This document shows, piece by piece, positions 6,515-11,841 of a stretch of 11,841 nt of DNA. The first letter of the stretch is position 1; the number at the start of each line of letters is the position of its first letter. Source of the stretch: an uncultured Collinsella sp. (GTDB lineage: Bacteria; Actinomycetota; Coriobacteriia; Coriobacteriales; Coriobacteriaceae); assembly GCA_900549215.1 (NCBI GenBank), contig URNJ01000049.1, positions 1 to 11,841 on the forward strand, in the 5' to 3' direction. The notes beneath the pieces are model-generated. The model ran no database searches. It saw only the letters and a program-made list of their open reading frames with translations, and had not been told where the DNA came from. A program made the position numbers and the translations under genes.

Positions 6515-6648
6515 CAACGGAGCAGGCAATAGGCGATGAAAAAGCCTGCCCTGTTGAGTTTGATTCGCATTCCTCCCCTCTGTGCGATTCAACGGTGTAC
6601 TTCGGGAACAGGCCCGCTGGCAACTAACTGCCGGCGGGCCCGTTCCCG
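6515..6648 (+). ncRNA. Intergenic block of three consecutive stem-loops, possible small RNA
   Basis: H1: 6515-6527 pairs with 6544-6556 (13 positions, one mismatch, one wobble). H2: TTGATTCGCA (6560-6569) with TGCGATTCAA (6583-6592), one mismatch, exposing a loop that contains CCTCCCC. H3: 6603-6622 with 6629-6648, about 19 pairs with one mismatch and a 6-nt ACTAAC loop. The strand is uncertain: no good promoter or U-tract was found, although TTGACG (6472) and TATATT (6501) lie upstream at non-standard spacing. A C-rich loop could pair with ribosome-binding sites, as in some Gram-positive sRNAs. It fills most of the 393-bp gap between the alkyltransferase gene and trpS; the rest holds copy D, a CAGGT-TT-ACCTG palindrome (6427-6438) and the trpS terminator. 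Confidence 0.4.
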
Positions 6649-6693
6649 TTTGTCGGGGGAGTGCGATGGGCGGAGCCGAACAGGTCGGGCATC

Positions 6694-6721
6694 AAAAAAG
6701 GCGGACGCCGTAGCGCCCGCC
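6694..6721 (-). terminator. Rho-independent terminator of trpS
   Basis: On the minus strand GGCGGGCGC and GCGTCCGCC (arms 6721-6713 and 6708-6700) form a 9-bp stem with one G-U pair and a 4-nt loop, followed by six T (6699-6694). It starts 36 bp after the trpS stop. Confidence 0.88.
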
Positions 6722-6756
6722 CTAAAGCAATCGAAAGCTCAAGCCAGCAGATCGGT

Positions 6757-7806
6757 CTAGTACACCATGCCCATGGCGTCCTGAACCTCTGCCAGGGTCT
6801 GATCGGCGATCTCGTTGGCGCGACGGTTGCCCTCGTGCAGGACGTCCTTTACATAGTCCAGATCGTTCTCGTAGCGCTGACGGCGCTCGCGGATCGGCGC
6901 GAAGTACTCGTTGACGGCCTCGGTCACGTACTTCTTGAGCTGGCCGGAGCCGCCCATGCCGATCTCCTCGGCAATCTCGACCTCGGAGCGACCGGTGCAG
7001 ATGGCGGCGGTCGAAAGCAGGCCGGACACGCCGGGGCGGTTCTCGGGATCGAACGTGATCATGCGCTCGGAGTCGGTCTGGCTCTTCTTGATGCGTTTGG
7101 CCGTCTCCTCGGCGGTCATCGAAATATTGATGGCGTTGCCGTAGCTCTTGCTCATCTTGCGGCCGTCCAGGCCGGGCAGCAGCGGGGTCTCGGACAGCAG
7201 CGCCTCGACCTCGGGGAACACCTTGCCGTAGCGGTTGGTAAAGCGGCGGGCGATGGTGCGGGTGAGCTCGATGTGCGGCAGCTGGTCGCGACCGACCGGC
7301 ACCACGTTGCCCTTGCAGAACAGGATGTCGCAGGCCTGGTGCACCGGGTAGGTGAGCAGGAGGCCGGTAAGCTCGTGGCCCGAGGCCTCCATCTCGGCCT
7401 TGACCGTGGGGTTGCGCGCCAGCTCGGCCTCGGACACCAGCGACAGGAACGGCAGCATGAGCTGGTTGGCGGCGGGCACGGCGGAGTGCGCGTAGATCAT
7501 GGTCTTGTCGGGGTCGATGCCGCAGGCAAGGTAGTCCATGACCATGTTGTACACGTTGTCCTGGATGTGCTCGGTGGTGTCGCGGTCAGTGATGACCTGG
7601 TAGTCGGCGATGAGCACGTTGGTCTTGGCGCCCATGTCCTGCAGCTCAACACGGCCCTTGAGGGTGCCGAAGTAGTGGCCCAGGTGCAGACGGCCGGTGG
7701 GGCGGTCGCCGGTGAGCATGGTGAACTTCTCGGGCGTCTTGGCCAGGCCCTCGCGAATGGCGTTGCTCTTTTGCAGCGCGACTTCGTAGCTGTTCTCGTT
7801 TGGCAT
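6757..7806 (-). CDS. trpS: Tryptophanyl-tRNA synthetase
   Basis: Class Ic aminoacyl-tRNA synthetase that activates tryptophan with ATP and charges tRNA(Trp) in the cytosol. The product is 349 residues, normal for bacterial TrpRS (about 330-350). The Rossmann fold carries the HIGH-type signature HLGH at 41-44 inside TGDRPTGRLHLGHY, and KMSKS at 217-221; VGRDQLPHIELTR and QACDILF are also typical. The TGDRPTG form is the variant seen in many Firmicutes rather than the SGxQPSG form of E. coli. The ATG at 7806 is chosen because TTAGGAG lies 6 nt before it; the upstream in-frame ATG at 7836 lacks a ribosome-binding site. The WecA/TagO-like gene lies 170 bp upstream on the same strand with no clear terminator between, so co-transcription is possible. 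No T-box leader was seen. Confidence 0.96.
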   Translation of the reverse strand: MPNENSYEVALQKSNAIREGLAKTPEKFTMLTGDRPTGRLHLGHYFGTLKGRVELQDMGAKTNVLIADYQVITDRDTTEHIQDNVYNMVMDYLACGIDPDKTMIYAHSAVPAANQLMLPFLSLVSEAELARNPTVKAEMEASGHELTGLLLTYPVHQACDILFCKGNVVPVGRDQLPHIELTRTIARRFTNRYGKVFPEVEALLSETPLLPGLDGRKMSKSYGNAINISMTAEETAKRIKKSQTDSERMITFDPENRPGVSGLLSTAAICTGRSEVEIAEEIGMGGSGQLKKYVTEAVNEYFAPIRERRQRYENDLDYVKDVLHEGNRRANEIADQTLAEVQDAMGMVY

Positions 7807-7976
7807 GATTGCTCCTAACGTATGTTCATGGGTCAAGATGATAGCGCGTTTATTGGAGGGGCGGTGCGTAAGTAGGCGAGGGGCGGGAGAGGGACGCGCG
7901 TGGTGCGGTATGTGCGATGGGTGCGGCGCGGCCGCGCTTGGCTAACGGTGCCTTGGCACATCCTCGGCAGCTTGCC

Positions 7977-9176
7977 CTAGAGCTTGTGGTGGCGCTCTTC
8001 TTTGCGCTCCTCGGCTGCCTGCTCCTCCTGCTTAAAGGCGGGGTCGTCGGGGGTGACGAGCTCGTCCTCGTGCGTGCGCTTGTTGTAATGGTGGCGCAGC
8101 ACGGGCTCAAACAGATGTAGATGTTTGGCAAAGGCCGCCGAGCCAATGGCGAGCACGGTAAAGATGAGCACACGCATGGGCACCTCGACCTGGTTAATCG
8201 CGGCGGCGCCGGCCGAAAGCATGATGCACCAGGCATAGATGAGCAGCACGGCCTGTTTTTGGTTGTAGCCTTCTTGGATTAGGCGGTGGTGGATGTGGCC
8301 CTTGTCGGCCTGCCCGATGCTAATGTGGGCGCGCCTGCGGCGCACGATGGCGCTAAACGTGTCGATGATGGGCACGCCGGCAACGATGAGCGGGATGATA
8401 AGCGAGGTGAGCGCGGCGGTGCGGCTCACGTTGAGCAGCGAGATGGAGCCCAGTGCAAAGCCCAGAAGCAGCGACCCCGAGTCGCCCAAGAAGATGCTTG
8501 CGGGGTTGAAGTTGTAGCGCAAAAAGGCCAGACAGGCGCCAAAGAGCGCAATGGAGAGCGCGGCGGCGTCGATGCGGCCCGAGAGAACGGCCATCGAAAA
8601 CATGGTGAACGAGGCGATGCCGCAGATGCCCGTGGCCAAGCCGTCGAGGCCGTCGATGAGGTTAATGATGTTGGTGAATGCCACCAGATAGATTACGGTG
8701 ATGGGGTAGGCGAGCCACCCGAGCATGATTTCGCCGGGGGCAAACGGGTTGACGATGACGCCGATCCGCAGGCCGCCGATACAGGCGATGAGCGCGGCGA
8801 GGACCTGTCCGGCCAGCTTTTGCTTGGGCTTGAGCTGGAAGACGTCGTCGATAGCGCCGGTCGCAAAGATGACGGTAAAGGAGAGTGCCAGCATGGGATA
8901 GCTAATGTGAAGGCGCGGGTGCGGCACCAGGACGGGTGGCCAGCCTAGGTGCCAAGTGCCTAGGATTTGCACAATGCAGGCAACGACCAGGCCCAAAAAC
9001 ACCGCCGTTCCGCCCAAACGCGGGATGGGCTTGGTGTTGATGCGGCGCTTAGAAGGATAGTCGACGGCATCGAGCTTAATTGCCAAGCGCTTGACCAGGG
9101 GCACCGCGAGGAAGGTCGTGATAAAAGCCGCCGCTGCCACGCATAGGTACGGTATGTAGCTCGGGGATGAAGCCAT
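7977..9176 (-). CDS. Polyprenyl-phosphate sugar-1-phosphate transferase (WecA/TagO/MraY family)
   Basis: Integral membrane enzyme that moves a sugar-1-phosphate, usually GlcNAc-1-P from UDP-GlcNAc, onto undecaprenyl phosphate, the first step of wall teichoic acid or other cell-wall glycopolymer synthesis. The 399-residue product has about ten to eleven hydrophobic segments. Catalytic motifs are AIDDVFQLKPKQKLAGQ with the Asp pair at 110-111, NLIDGLDGLATG (172-183), FLGDSGSLLLG (229-239), and HIHHRL at 294-299. The last motif separates WecA/TagO-type enzymes from MraY, so a peptidoglycan MraY role is unlikely. The C-terminal 40 residues are highly charged (EEQAAEERKEERHHKL), likely a cytosolic tail. 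The ATG at 9176 is preferred to an upstream TTG at 9194, but neither has a clear ribosome-binding site, so the start is uncertain. Whether it should be called tagO or wecA cannot be decided here. Confidence 0.9.
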   Translation of the reverse strand: MASSPSYIPYLCVAAAAFITTFLAVPLVKRLAIKLDAVDYPSKRRINTKPIPRLGGTAVFLGLVVACIVQILGTWHLGWPPVLVPHPRLHISYPMLALSFTVIFATGAIDDVFQLKPKQKLAGQVLAALIACIGGLRIGVIVNPFAPGEIMLGWLAYPITVIYLVAFTNIINLIDGLDGLATGICGIASFTMFSMAVLSGRIDAAALSIALFGACLAFLRYNFNPASIFLGDSGSLLLGFALGSISLLNVSRTAALTSLIIPLIVAGVPIIDTFSAIVRRRRAHISIGQADKGHIHHRLIQEGYNQKQAVLLIYAWCIMLSAGAAAINQVEVPMRVLIFTVLAIGSAAFAKHLHLFEPVLRHHYNKRTHEDELVTPDDPAFKQEEQAAEERKEERHHKL

Positions 9177-9380
9177 GAATCTAAAAACCGCCAAGCGTCG
9201 AAGGAAAAGGTCAGAAGAACGCCATGCGCAAAGGGCATAGCCGAATCATAATACTCGACCAAGGGGGGTGCATGTAATTGCACGCAGCGATAATCACGCG
9301 CTTACCAGATATTGTGATGTTGTCGATGGCTTGTCGGGATGCCGGCGGGGATCCATATGGACTGTACGGTGATTTTCGGC
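9177..9380. other. Leader region of the WecA/TagO-like gene, no gene seen
   Basis: No convincing coding region. On the minus strand, overlapping -10-like boxes TATTAT and TATGAT (9253-9245) precede the gene by about 70 bp, but no good -35 is in place. GTGCA-TGTAAT-TGCAC at 9268-9283 is a short inverted repeat upstream of them and could be an operator. Both calls are tentative. Confidence 0.3.
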
Positions 9381-9551
9381 AAAAGAAAACCACCCCCCAC
9401 GTTACGAAAATGAACCCACCTAAAACAGGTGGGTGCCCTCATCGACTGTTCCAGCGTCCTTAACAACGAAGGATACCTGTACTAGGTACGACTGTGTGGG
9501 CTCCCTAAATAAACGCGACGGTTCACCCAGTTGCTCCGCAGGGGGCGGAAT
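9381..9551 (-). ncRNA. Structured small RNA, 6S-like candidate
   Basis: On the minus strand a -10-like TATGAT (9563-9558) precedes a roughly 170-nt segment with rod-like folding. CCGCCCCCTGCG (9548-9537) pairs over 12 positions, three of them wobble, with CGTGGGGGGTGG (9401-9390), which is followed at once by TTTTCTTTT. A terminal arm pairs 9482-9469 with 9461-9448 around a CGTTGTT loop (11 of 14 paired). A strong hairpin, ACCCACCT-GTTTT-AGGTGGGT (9434-9414), lies on the 3' side of the unpaired centre. A closing stem, an asymmetric central bubble with a small 3'-side hairpin, a terminal arm and a length of about 170 nt suit 6S RNA, which binds sigma-70 RNA polymerase. Family assignment is from memory of 6S architecture, not a search. 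The -35 box is poor. It could instead be an unknown sRNA or a leader of the gene downstream at 9176. Confidence 0.5.
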
Positions 9552-9588
9552 ACCTACATCATAAAGCGGCACTTTATCGATTCCAGTC

Positions 9589-9618
9589 TTGACATTACAA
9601 AAATCGTGTCGGACGATT
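9589..9618 (+). promoter_or_regulatory. Possible promoter and overlapping inverted repeat for the radical SAM gene
   Basis: A consensus TTGACA lies at 9589-9594. At 17 bp spacing the -10 is only GACGAT (9612-9617), a weak match. AATCGT-GTCGG-ACGATT (9602-9618) is a perfect inverted repeat covering the spacer and -10, which is where a repressor or activator could act. Leader to the ATG at 9702 would be about 78 nt. Confidence 0.35.
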
Positions 9619-9701
9619 ACGGCGCCTTAGGGACGGAGCCGTCTACGCGGTCTGGCCCTTTACGTTTGAGCTGCTGAATCGTTGTTTTGGAGCATGTTTT
9701 T

Positions 9702-10640
9702 ATGCCGACGTCGTTGACCGAACTTTTTTCGCCTGCCTGCCATTTGTGTCCGCGCCGTTGCGGTGCCGCGCGCGATGAGGGCGCGCGCGGCGTATGCGGT
9801 GCTAACGACACGCTCAGGGTGGCCCGCGCGGCGCTTCATATGTGGGAGGAGCCGCCTATCTCGGGCGAGGCCGGTTCGGGCACGATCTTCTTCAGCGGTT
9901 GCTCGCTTAAATGTATCTACTGCCAGAACCACGAGATCTCGACCGGCAATTTTGGCCTTGAAATTTCGTCTGAGCGCCTGGTCGAGATTATGCTGGAACT
10001 GCAGGACCAGGGTGCCAACAACATCAATTTGGTGACGGCGACGCACTATGCGCACCTGTTGCCTGCCGCGATTGCCGCGGCACGGATGCGCGGGCTGGTC
10101 ATCCCGATCGTCTACAACACGAGTGGTTACGAGCGTGCGAGTGCCGTGGCGGCGCTGGGCGACCTGGTCGATGTGTGGCTCACCGACTTTAAATATGCCG
10201 ATGCCGGGCTTGCGCAGTCGCTTTCTCATATTAAGGACTACCCGCGCGTGGCCGTGTCTGGTCTGGCCCAGATGGCGCGCGAGATCGATCACCGCGGGGG
10301 AGAGTTGGTGGATGAGGGCGGGCTCATGAAGCGCGGCATCATCGTGCGCCACCTGGTGCTGCCGGGGCATGCGGATGACTCGTGCCGCGTGCTAGATCTG
10401 GTGTGGCAGACGGTGGGCGACGTGCCGATCTCGGTCATGAACCAATACACGCCCAATGCCCTCATGCGCGAACAAGGCGGCGATCTGGCGCGCGCCGTGA
10501 CGCGCGAGGAGTACGAGCAGGTGCTCGACCATGCCGACGACCTGGGCTTTACGACGATGTTCTGGCAAGAGGGCGGCGCGGTAGACGAGAGCTTCACCCC
10601 GGCCTTCGACACCACCGGTGTTCTTACCAGCGCAAAGTAG
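9702..10640 (+). CDS. PflX-type radical SAM protein (pyruvate formate-lyase activase-like, COG1313)
   Basis: A 312-residue radical S-adenosylmethionine protein related to pyruvate formate-lyase activating enzymes; members of this PflX-like group have no firmly assigned substrate. The 4Fe-4S/SAM motif CxxxCxxC is at Cys67, Cys71 and Cys74 (GCSLKCIYCQN). An N-terminal cysteine cluster (Cys13, Cys16, Cys20, Cys32 in CHLCPRRCG...GVCG) is typical of this group and may hold a further metal site. Later motifs are YNTSGYE, VDVWLTDFKYAD, and RHLVLPGH followed by VMNQYTP, all family-like. The ATG at 9702 has GGAG 9 nt upstream; a TTG at 9687 in frame is less likely. No glycyl radical enzyme gene is adjacent, so the target is not indicated by context. 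Confidence 0.88.
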   Translation: MPTSLTELFSPACHLCPRRCGAARDEGARGVCGANDTLRVARAALHMWEEPPISGEAGSGTIFFSGCSLKCIYCQNHEISTGNFGLEISSERLVEIMLELQDQGANNINLVTATHYAHLLPAAIAAARMRGLVIPIVYNTSGYERASAVAALGDLVDVWLTDFKYADAGLAQSLSHIKDYPRVAVSGLAQMAREIDHRGGELVDEGGLMKRGIIVRHLVLPGHADDSCRVLDLVWQTVGDVPISVMNQYTPNALMREQGGDLARAVTREEYEQVLDHADDLGFTTMFWQEGGAVDESFTPAFDTTGVLTSAK

Positions 10641-10650
10641 TGCGTTCGTT

Positions 10651-10685
10651 GATGATTTTTCTGGGACGGGGATTAAAAAATCATC
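10651..10685. repeat. AT-rich inverted repeat after the radical SAM gene
   Basis: GATGATTTTT (10651-10660) and AAAAATCATC (10676-10685) form a perfect 10-bp inverted repeat around a 15-bp G-rich spacer, beginning 10 bp after the stop. It may end transcription, but no U-tract follows the stem, so it is not a standard intrinsic terminator. Confidence 0.45.
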
Positions 10686-10750
10686 GAGAGGATCGCCTGT
10701 TCGAAAAGTTGTCAAAATAGCCGCGCTCCAAAAAGACTGGTTATTGGGCG

Positions 10751-10778
10751 TTGACAGTTGGCGAGCCGTAGGTAAAAT
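10751..10778 (+). promoter_or_regulatory. Promoter of tRNA-Ala
   Basis: TTGACA (10751-10756), 16-bp spacer, TAAAAT (10773-10778): nearly consensus, with a start expected around 10785, seven bases before the mature tRNA. Confidence 0.8.
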
Positions 10779-10791
10779 ATCAACTTGTCCT

Positions 10792-10864
10792 GGGGACGTA
10801 GCTCAGTTGGGAGAGCGCTGCCGTCGCATGGCAGAGGCCGAGGGTTCGACTCCCTTCGTCTCCA
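10792..10864 (+). tRNA. tRNA-Ala (anticodon CGC)
   Basis: A 73-nt cloverleaf with standard arms: acceptor GGGGACG/CGTCTCC, D-stem GCTC/GAGC, anticodon stem CTGCC/GGCAG with loop GTCGCAT, a 5-nt variable loop, and a T-arm with TTCGACT. The anticodon is CGC, reading GCG (Ala). The acceptor has the G3-U70 wobble pair that marks alanine tRNAs, which confirms identity independently. The 3' CCA is not encoded (A73 is followed by CCC) and must be added enzymatically. It is a single-gene unit with its own promoter and terminator. Confidence 0.97.
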
Positions 10865-10878
10865 CCCTTGGATTTGAT

Positions 10879-10910
10879 AAGCCGCTGACATTGTGTCGGC
10901 GGCTTTTTTT
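10879..10910 (+). terminator. Intrinsic terminator of tRNA-Ala
   Basis: AGCCGCTGACA (10880-10890) pairs with TGTCGGCGGCT (10894-10904) over 11 bp with one G-U pair and a TTG loop, followed by seven T. It begins 15 bp after the tRNA and ends 18 bp before the next start codon. Confidence 0.92.
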
Positions 10911-10928
10911 AAAAGAAAGGGCTATACC

Positions 10929-11387
10929 ATGGCCGAGCTTGAGTCCCAACCATTGTCCGACGAGGAGCGCGCCGAGTTGGAAGAGCTCCGCGCTGAGAAG
11001 GCCCGCCGCGAGGCTCGGGAAGAGGCCCGTCGCGAGCGTGAGGAGCTGGCTGCCCTGCGTGCCGAGCGTGCGAAGGCCGAGGAGGTCGCCTCGAACGCTG
11101 CATCCGAGCGCAAGCCCGCGCCCGCATCCAAGTCCGCTGCTGCGAAGCCTGCGCCTGCCGCGCCCAAACCTCAGCCTAAAAAGGCCGCTCGTCCCAAGTC
11201 CGTCGAGCCCAAGCCGAGCCGTGACGAGATGACCTTTGCCCAGCGCATGGTTACCTCCAAGGAGCCCGCGGCCGAGGGCGAGATTCCCGGTATGGCGCCG
11301 GCTCAAAAAATCATTATTGCCCTTGCCCTCATCGCGTTCGTCATCTTTATGGGCTACACGATCCTGACCAGCATGGGCCTGCTCTAA
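10929..11387 (+). CDS. Small tail-anchored coiled-coil membrane protein, unknown function
   Basis: A 152-residue protein I do not recognise. Residues 10-60 are a highly charged helix rich in Glu, Arg and Ala, almost certainly coiled coil; 61-98 is an Ala/Pro/Lys-rich flexible linker; 99-118 holds a short polar motif (RDEMTFAQRMVTS); and 127-149 is one hydrophobic segment that ends two residues before the C-terminus. There is no signal peptide, so the likely topology is a cytosolic N-terminus anchored by the C-terminal helix. The ATG at 10929 is chosen for AAAGGG 8 nt upstream. The tRNA terminator ends 18 bp before it and no separate promoter is evident, so expression may need read-through. 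The next gene follows after 84 bp with only a weak CGGGC/GCCCG hairpin between them. A structural or scaffold role is a guess. Confidence 0.8.
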   Translation: MAELESQPLSDEERAELEELRAEKARREAREEARREREELAALRAERAKAEEVASNAASERKPAPASKSAAAKPAPAAPKPQPKKAARPKSVEPKPSRDEMTFAQRMVTSKEPAAEGEIPGMAPAQKIIIALALIAFVIFMGYTILTSMGLL

Positions 11388-11471
11388 CCGATTTGCATCG
11401 GGCGTTATGCCCGCATGCTCTGCTCTCGTCCAACCCTCAAATTCTGTACCACACATCCGAAAGGTCGCCCC

Positions 11472-11841
11472 ATGGCTTTGACCGACATCTCGCATCCCAC
11501 CGACATTGCAATGCTCACCGATCTGTACGAGCTCACTATGGCCCAGGGCCTGTGGGAGAGCGGCAAGGCCAATGAGCAGGGTTGTTTTACGGCGTTTTAC
11601 CGCGATCATCCCTTTGGCAGCGCGTATGCCGTCATGTGCGGCACCGCCGAGCTGCCCGAGCTGGTCGAGAATCTGCGCTTTACGCCCGAGGACATCGACT
11701 ACCTCGCCTCGCTCCAGGCCCCTGCCGGCGGCGCGATGTTCAAGCCTGGATTCCTCGACTACCTGCGCGATTTTCGCGCGCATGTAAACATCGACGCCGT
11801 GCCCGAGGGCGAGCTCGTCTTTCCGCGCGAGCCCATGGTGC
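11472..11841 (+). CDS. pncB: Nicotinate phosphoribosyltransferase, 3' end outside window
   Basis: The first 123 codons of an NAD-salvage enzyme that joins nicotinate to PRPP, forming nicotinate mononucleotide with ATP hydrolysis. The visible residues match the family N-terminus: AMLTDLYELTMAQGLWESG (about 13-31), FTAFYRDHPFGSAYAVMCG, LRFTPEDIDYLASL, FLDYLRDF, and AVPEGELVFPREPMV at the window edge. There is no stop in this frame to 11841, so the gene continues; full-length members are about 400-490 residues. The ATG at 11472 has AAAGG 8 nt upstream. It may share a transcript with the coiled-coil gene 84 bp upstream. The active-site region with the phosphorylated His lies beyond the window and cannot be checked. 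Confidence 0.93.
   Translation, partial: MALTDISHPTDIAMLTDLYELTMAQGLWESGKANEQGCFTAFYRDHPFGSAYAVMCGTAELPELVENLRFTPEDIDYLASLQAPAGGAMFKPGFLDYLRDFRAHVNIDAVPEGELVFPREPMV

Noticed and set aside
6511..6570. A 19-residue minus-strand ORF (MRIKLNRAGFFIAYCLLRC) with a GGGGAGGA string before the ATG
   Set aside because: The purine-rich string is almost adjacent to the ATG and is also the complement of the hairpin H2 loop. Too short to support as a gene without conservation data, although a small basic-hydrophobic peptide cannot be excluded.
6536..6760. A 74-codon plus-strand frame between the alkyltransferase gene and trpS
   Set aside because: It crosses stem-loops and the trpS terminator, has no ribosome-binding site, and ends inside trpS.
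6661..7818. A 385-codon open frame on the plus strand opposite trpS
   Set aside because: It is the antisense of a clear trpS gene. Its composition (Val, Leu, Gly, Ala, His) is that of a high-GC shadow frame, and it shows no family motif or ribosome-binding site.
7926..7959. Palindrome GCGCGGCCGCGC and a GTGCC-TT-GGCAC hairpin between the WecA/TagO-like gene and trpS
   Set aside because: No T-tract on either strand, and such GC-only palindromes are expected in high-GC DNA; not enough to call a terminator.
8286..8948. A 220-codon plus-strand frame opposite the WecA/TagO-like gene
   Set aside because: Antisense shadow with low-complexity Asp/Gly/Glu composition; the minus-strand gene is unambiguous.

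Overview
The window reads as an ordinary, gene-dense, high-GC chromosomal stretch of a Coriobacteriia actinobacterium, most probably Collinsella or a close relative. That placement is an inference from protein style, gene content and the intergenic repeats; no rRNA or marker search was possible. Nearly all of it is housekeeping or central metabolism. I see no phage, integrase, transposase, CRISPR array or defence operon.

Layout. Plus strand, 1-6363: the 3' part of an L-lactate permease gene, ATP-dependent PEP carboxykinase (pckA), a stand-alone B3/B4 domain protein, a MarR-type regulator, a DegV-type fatty-acid-binding protein, and a very short O6-alkylguanine-DNA alkyltransferase-like protein. 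Minus strand, 6757-9176: tryptophanyl-tRNA synthetase (trpS), with a WecA/TagO-type polyprenyl-phosphate sugar-1-phosphate transferase gene upstream of it. Plus strand, 9702-11841: a PflX-type radical SAM protein, tRNA-Ala(CGC), a small tail-anchored coiled-coil protein, and the 5' part of nicotinate phosphoribosyltransferase, which runs off the window.

The genes are mostly single transcription units, not one pathway. Lactate permease and PEP carboxykinase both touch C3 metabolism, MarR sits next to a fatty-acid carrier, and trpS and the solo B3/B4 protein both relate to tRNA charging. These links are suggestive only.

The intergenic DNA is the most interesting part. (1) Four copies of a roughly 42-bp palindromic element (AAAACCACCACAAAGG, a GGGGACAGG-type centre, then the inverse) lie just after the stop codons of pckA, the B3/B4 gene, degV and the alkyltransferase gene, where they look like terminators; the last two copies are the same sequence in opposite orientations. 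(2) A 110-bp element after the lactate permease gene has two direct repeats on each side, both with a 27-bp period, arranged as a large inverted repeat around a shared GGGGAC core. (3) The minus strand at 9551-9381 can fold into a rod with a 12-bp closing stem followed by a U-rich tail, a good candidate for a 6S-like RNA. (4) 6515-6648 holds three consecutive stem-loops, one with a CCUCCCC loop. (5) The B3/B4 gene has a long structured leader behind a good promoter.
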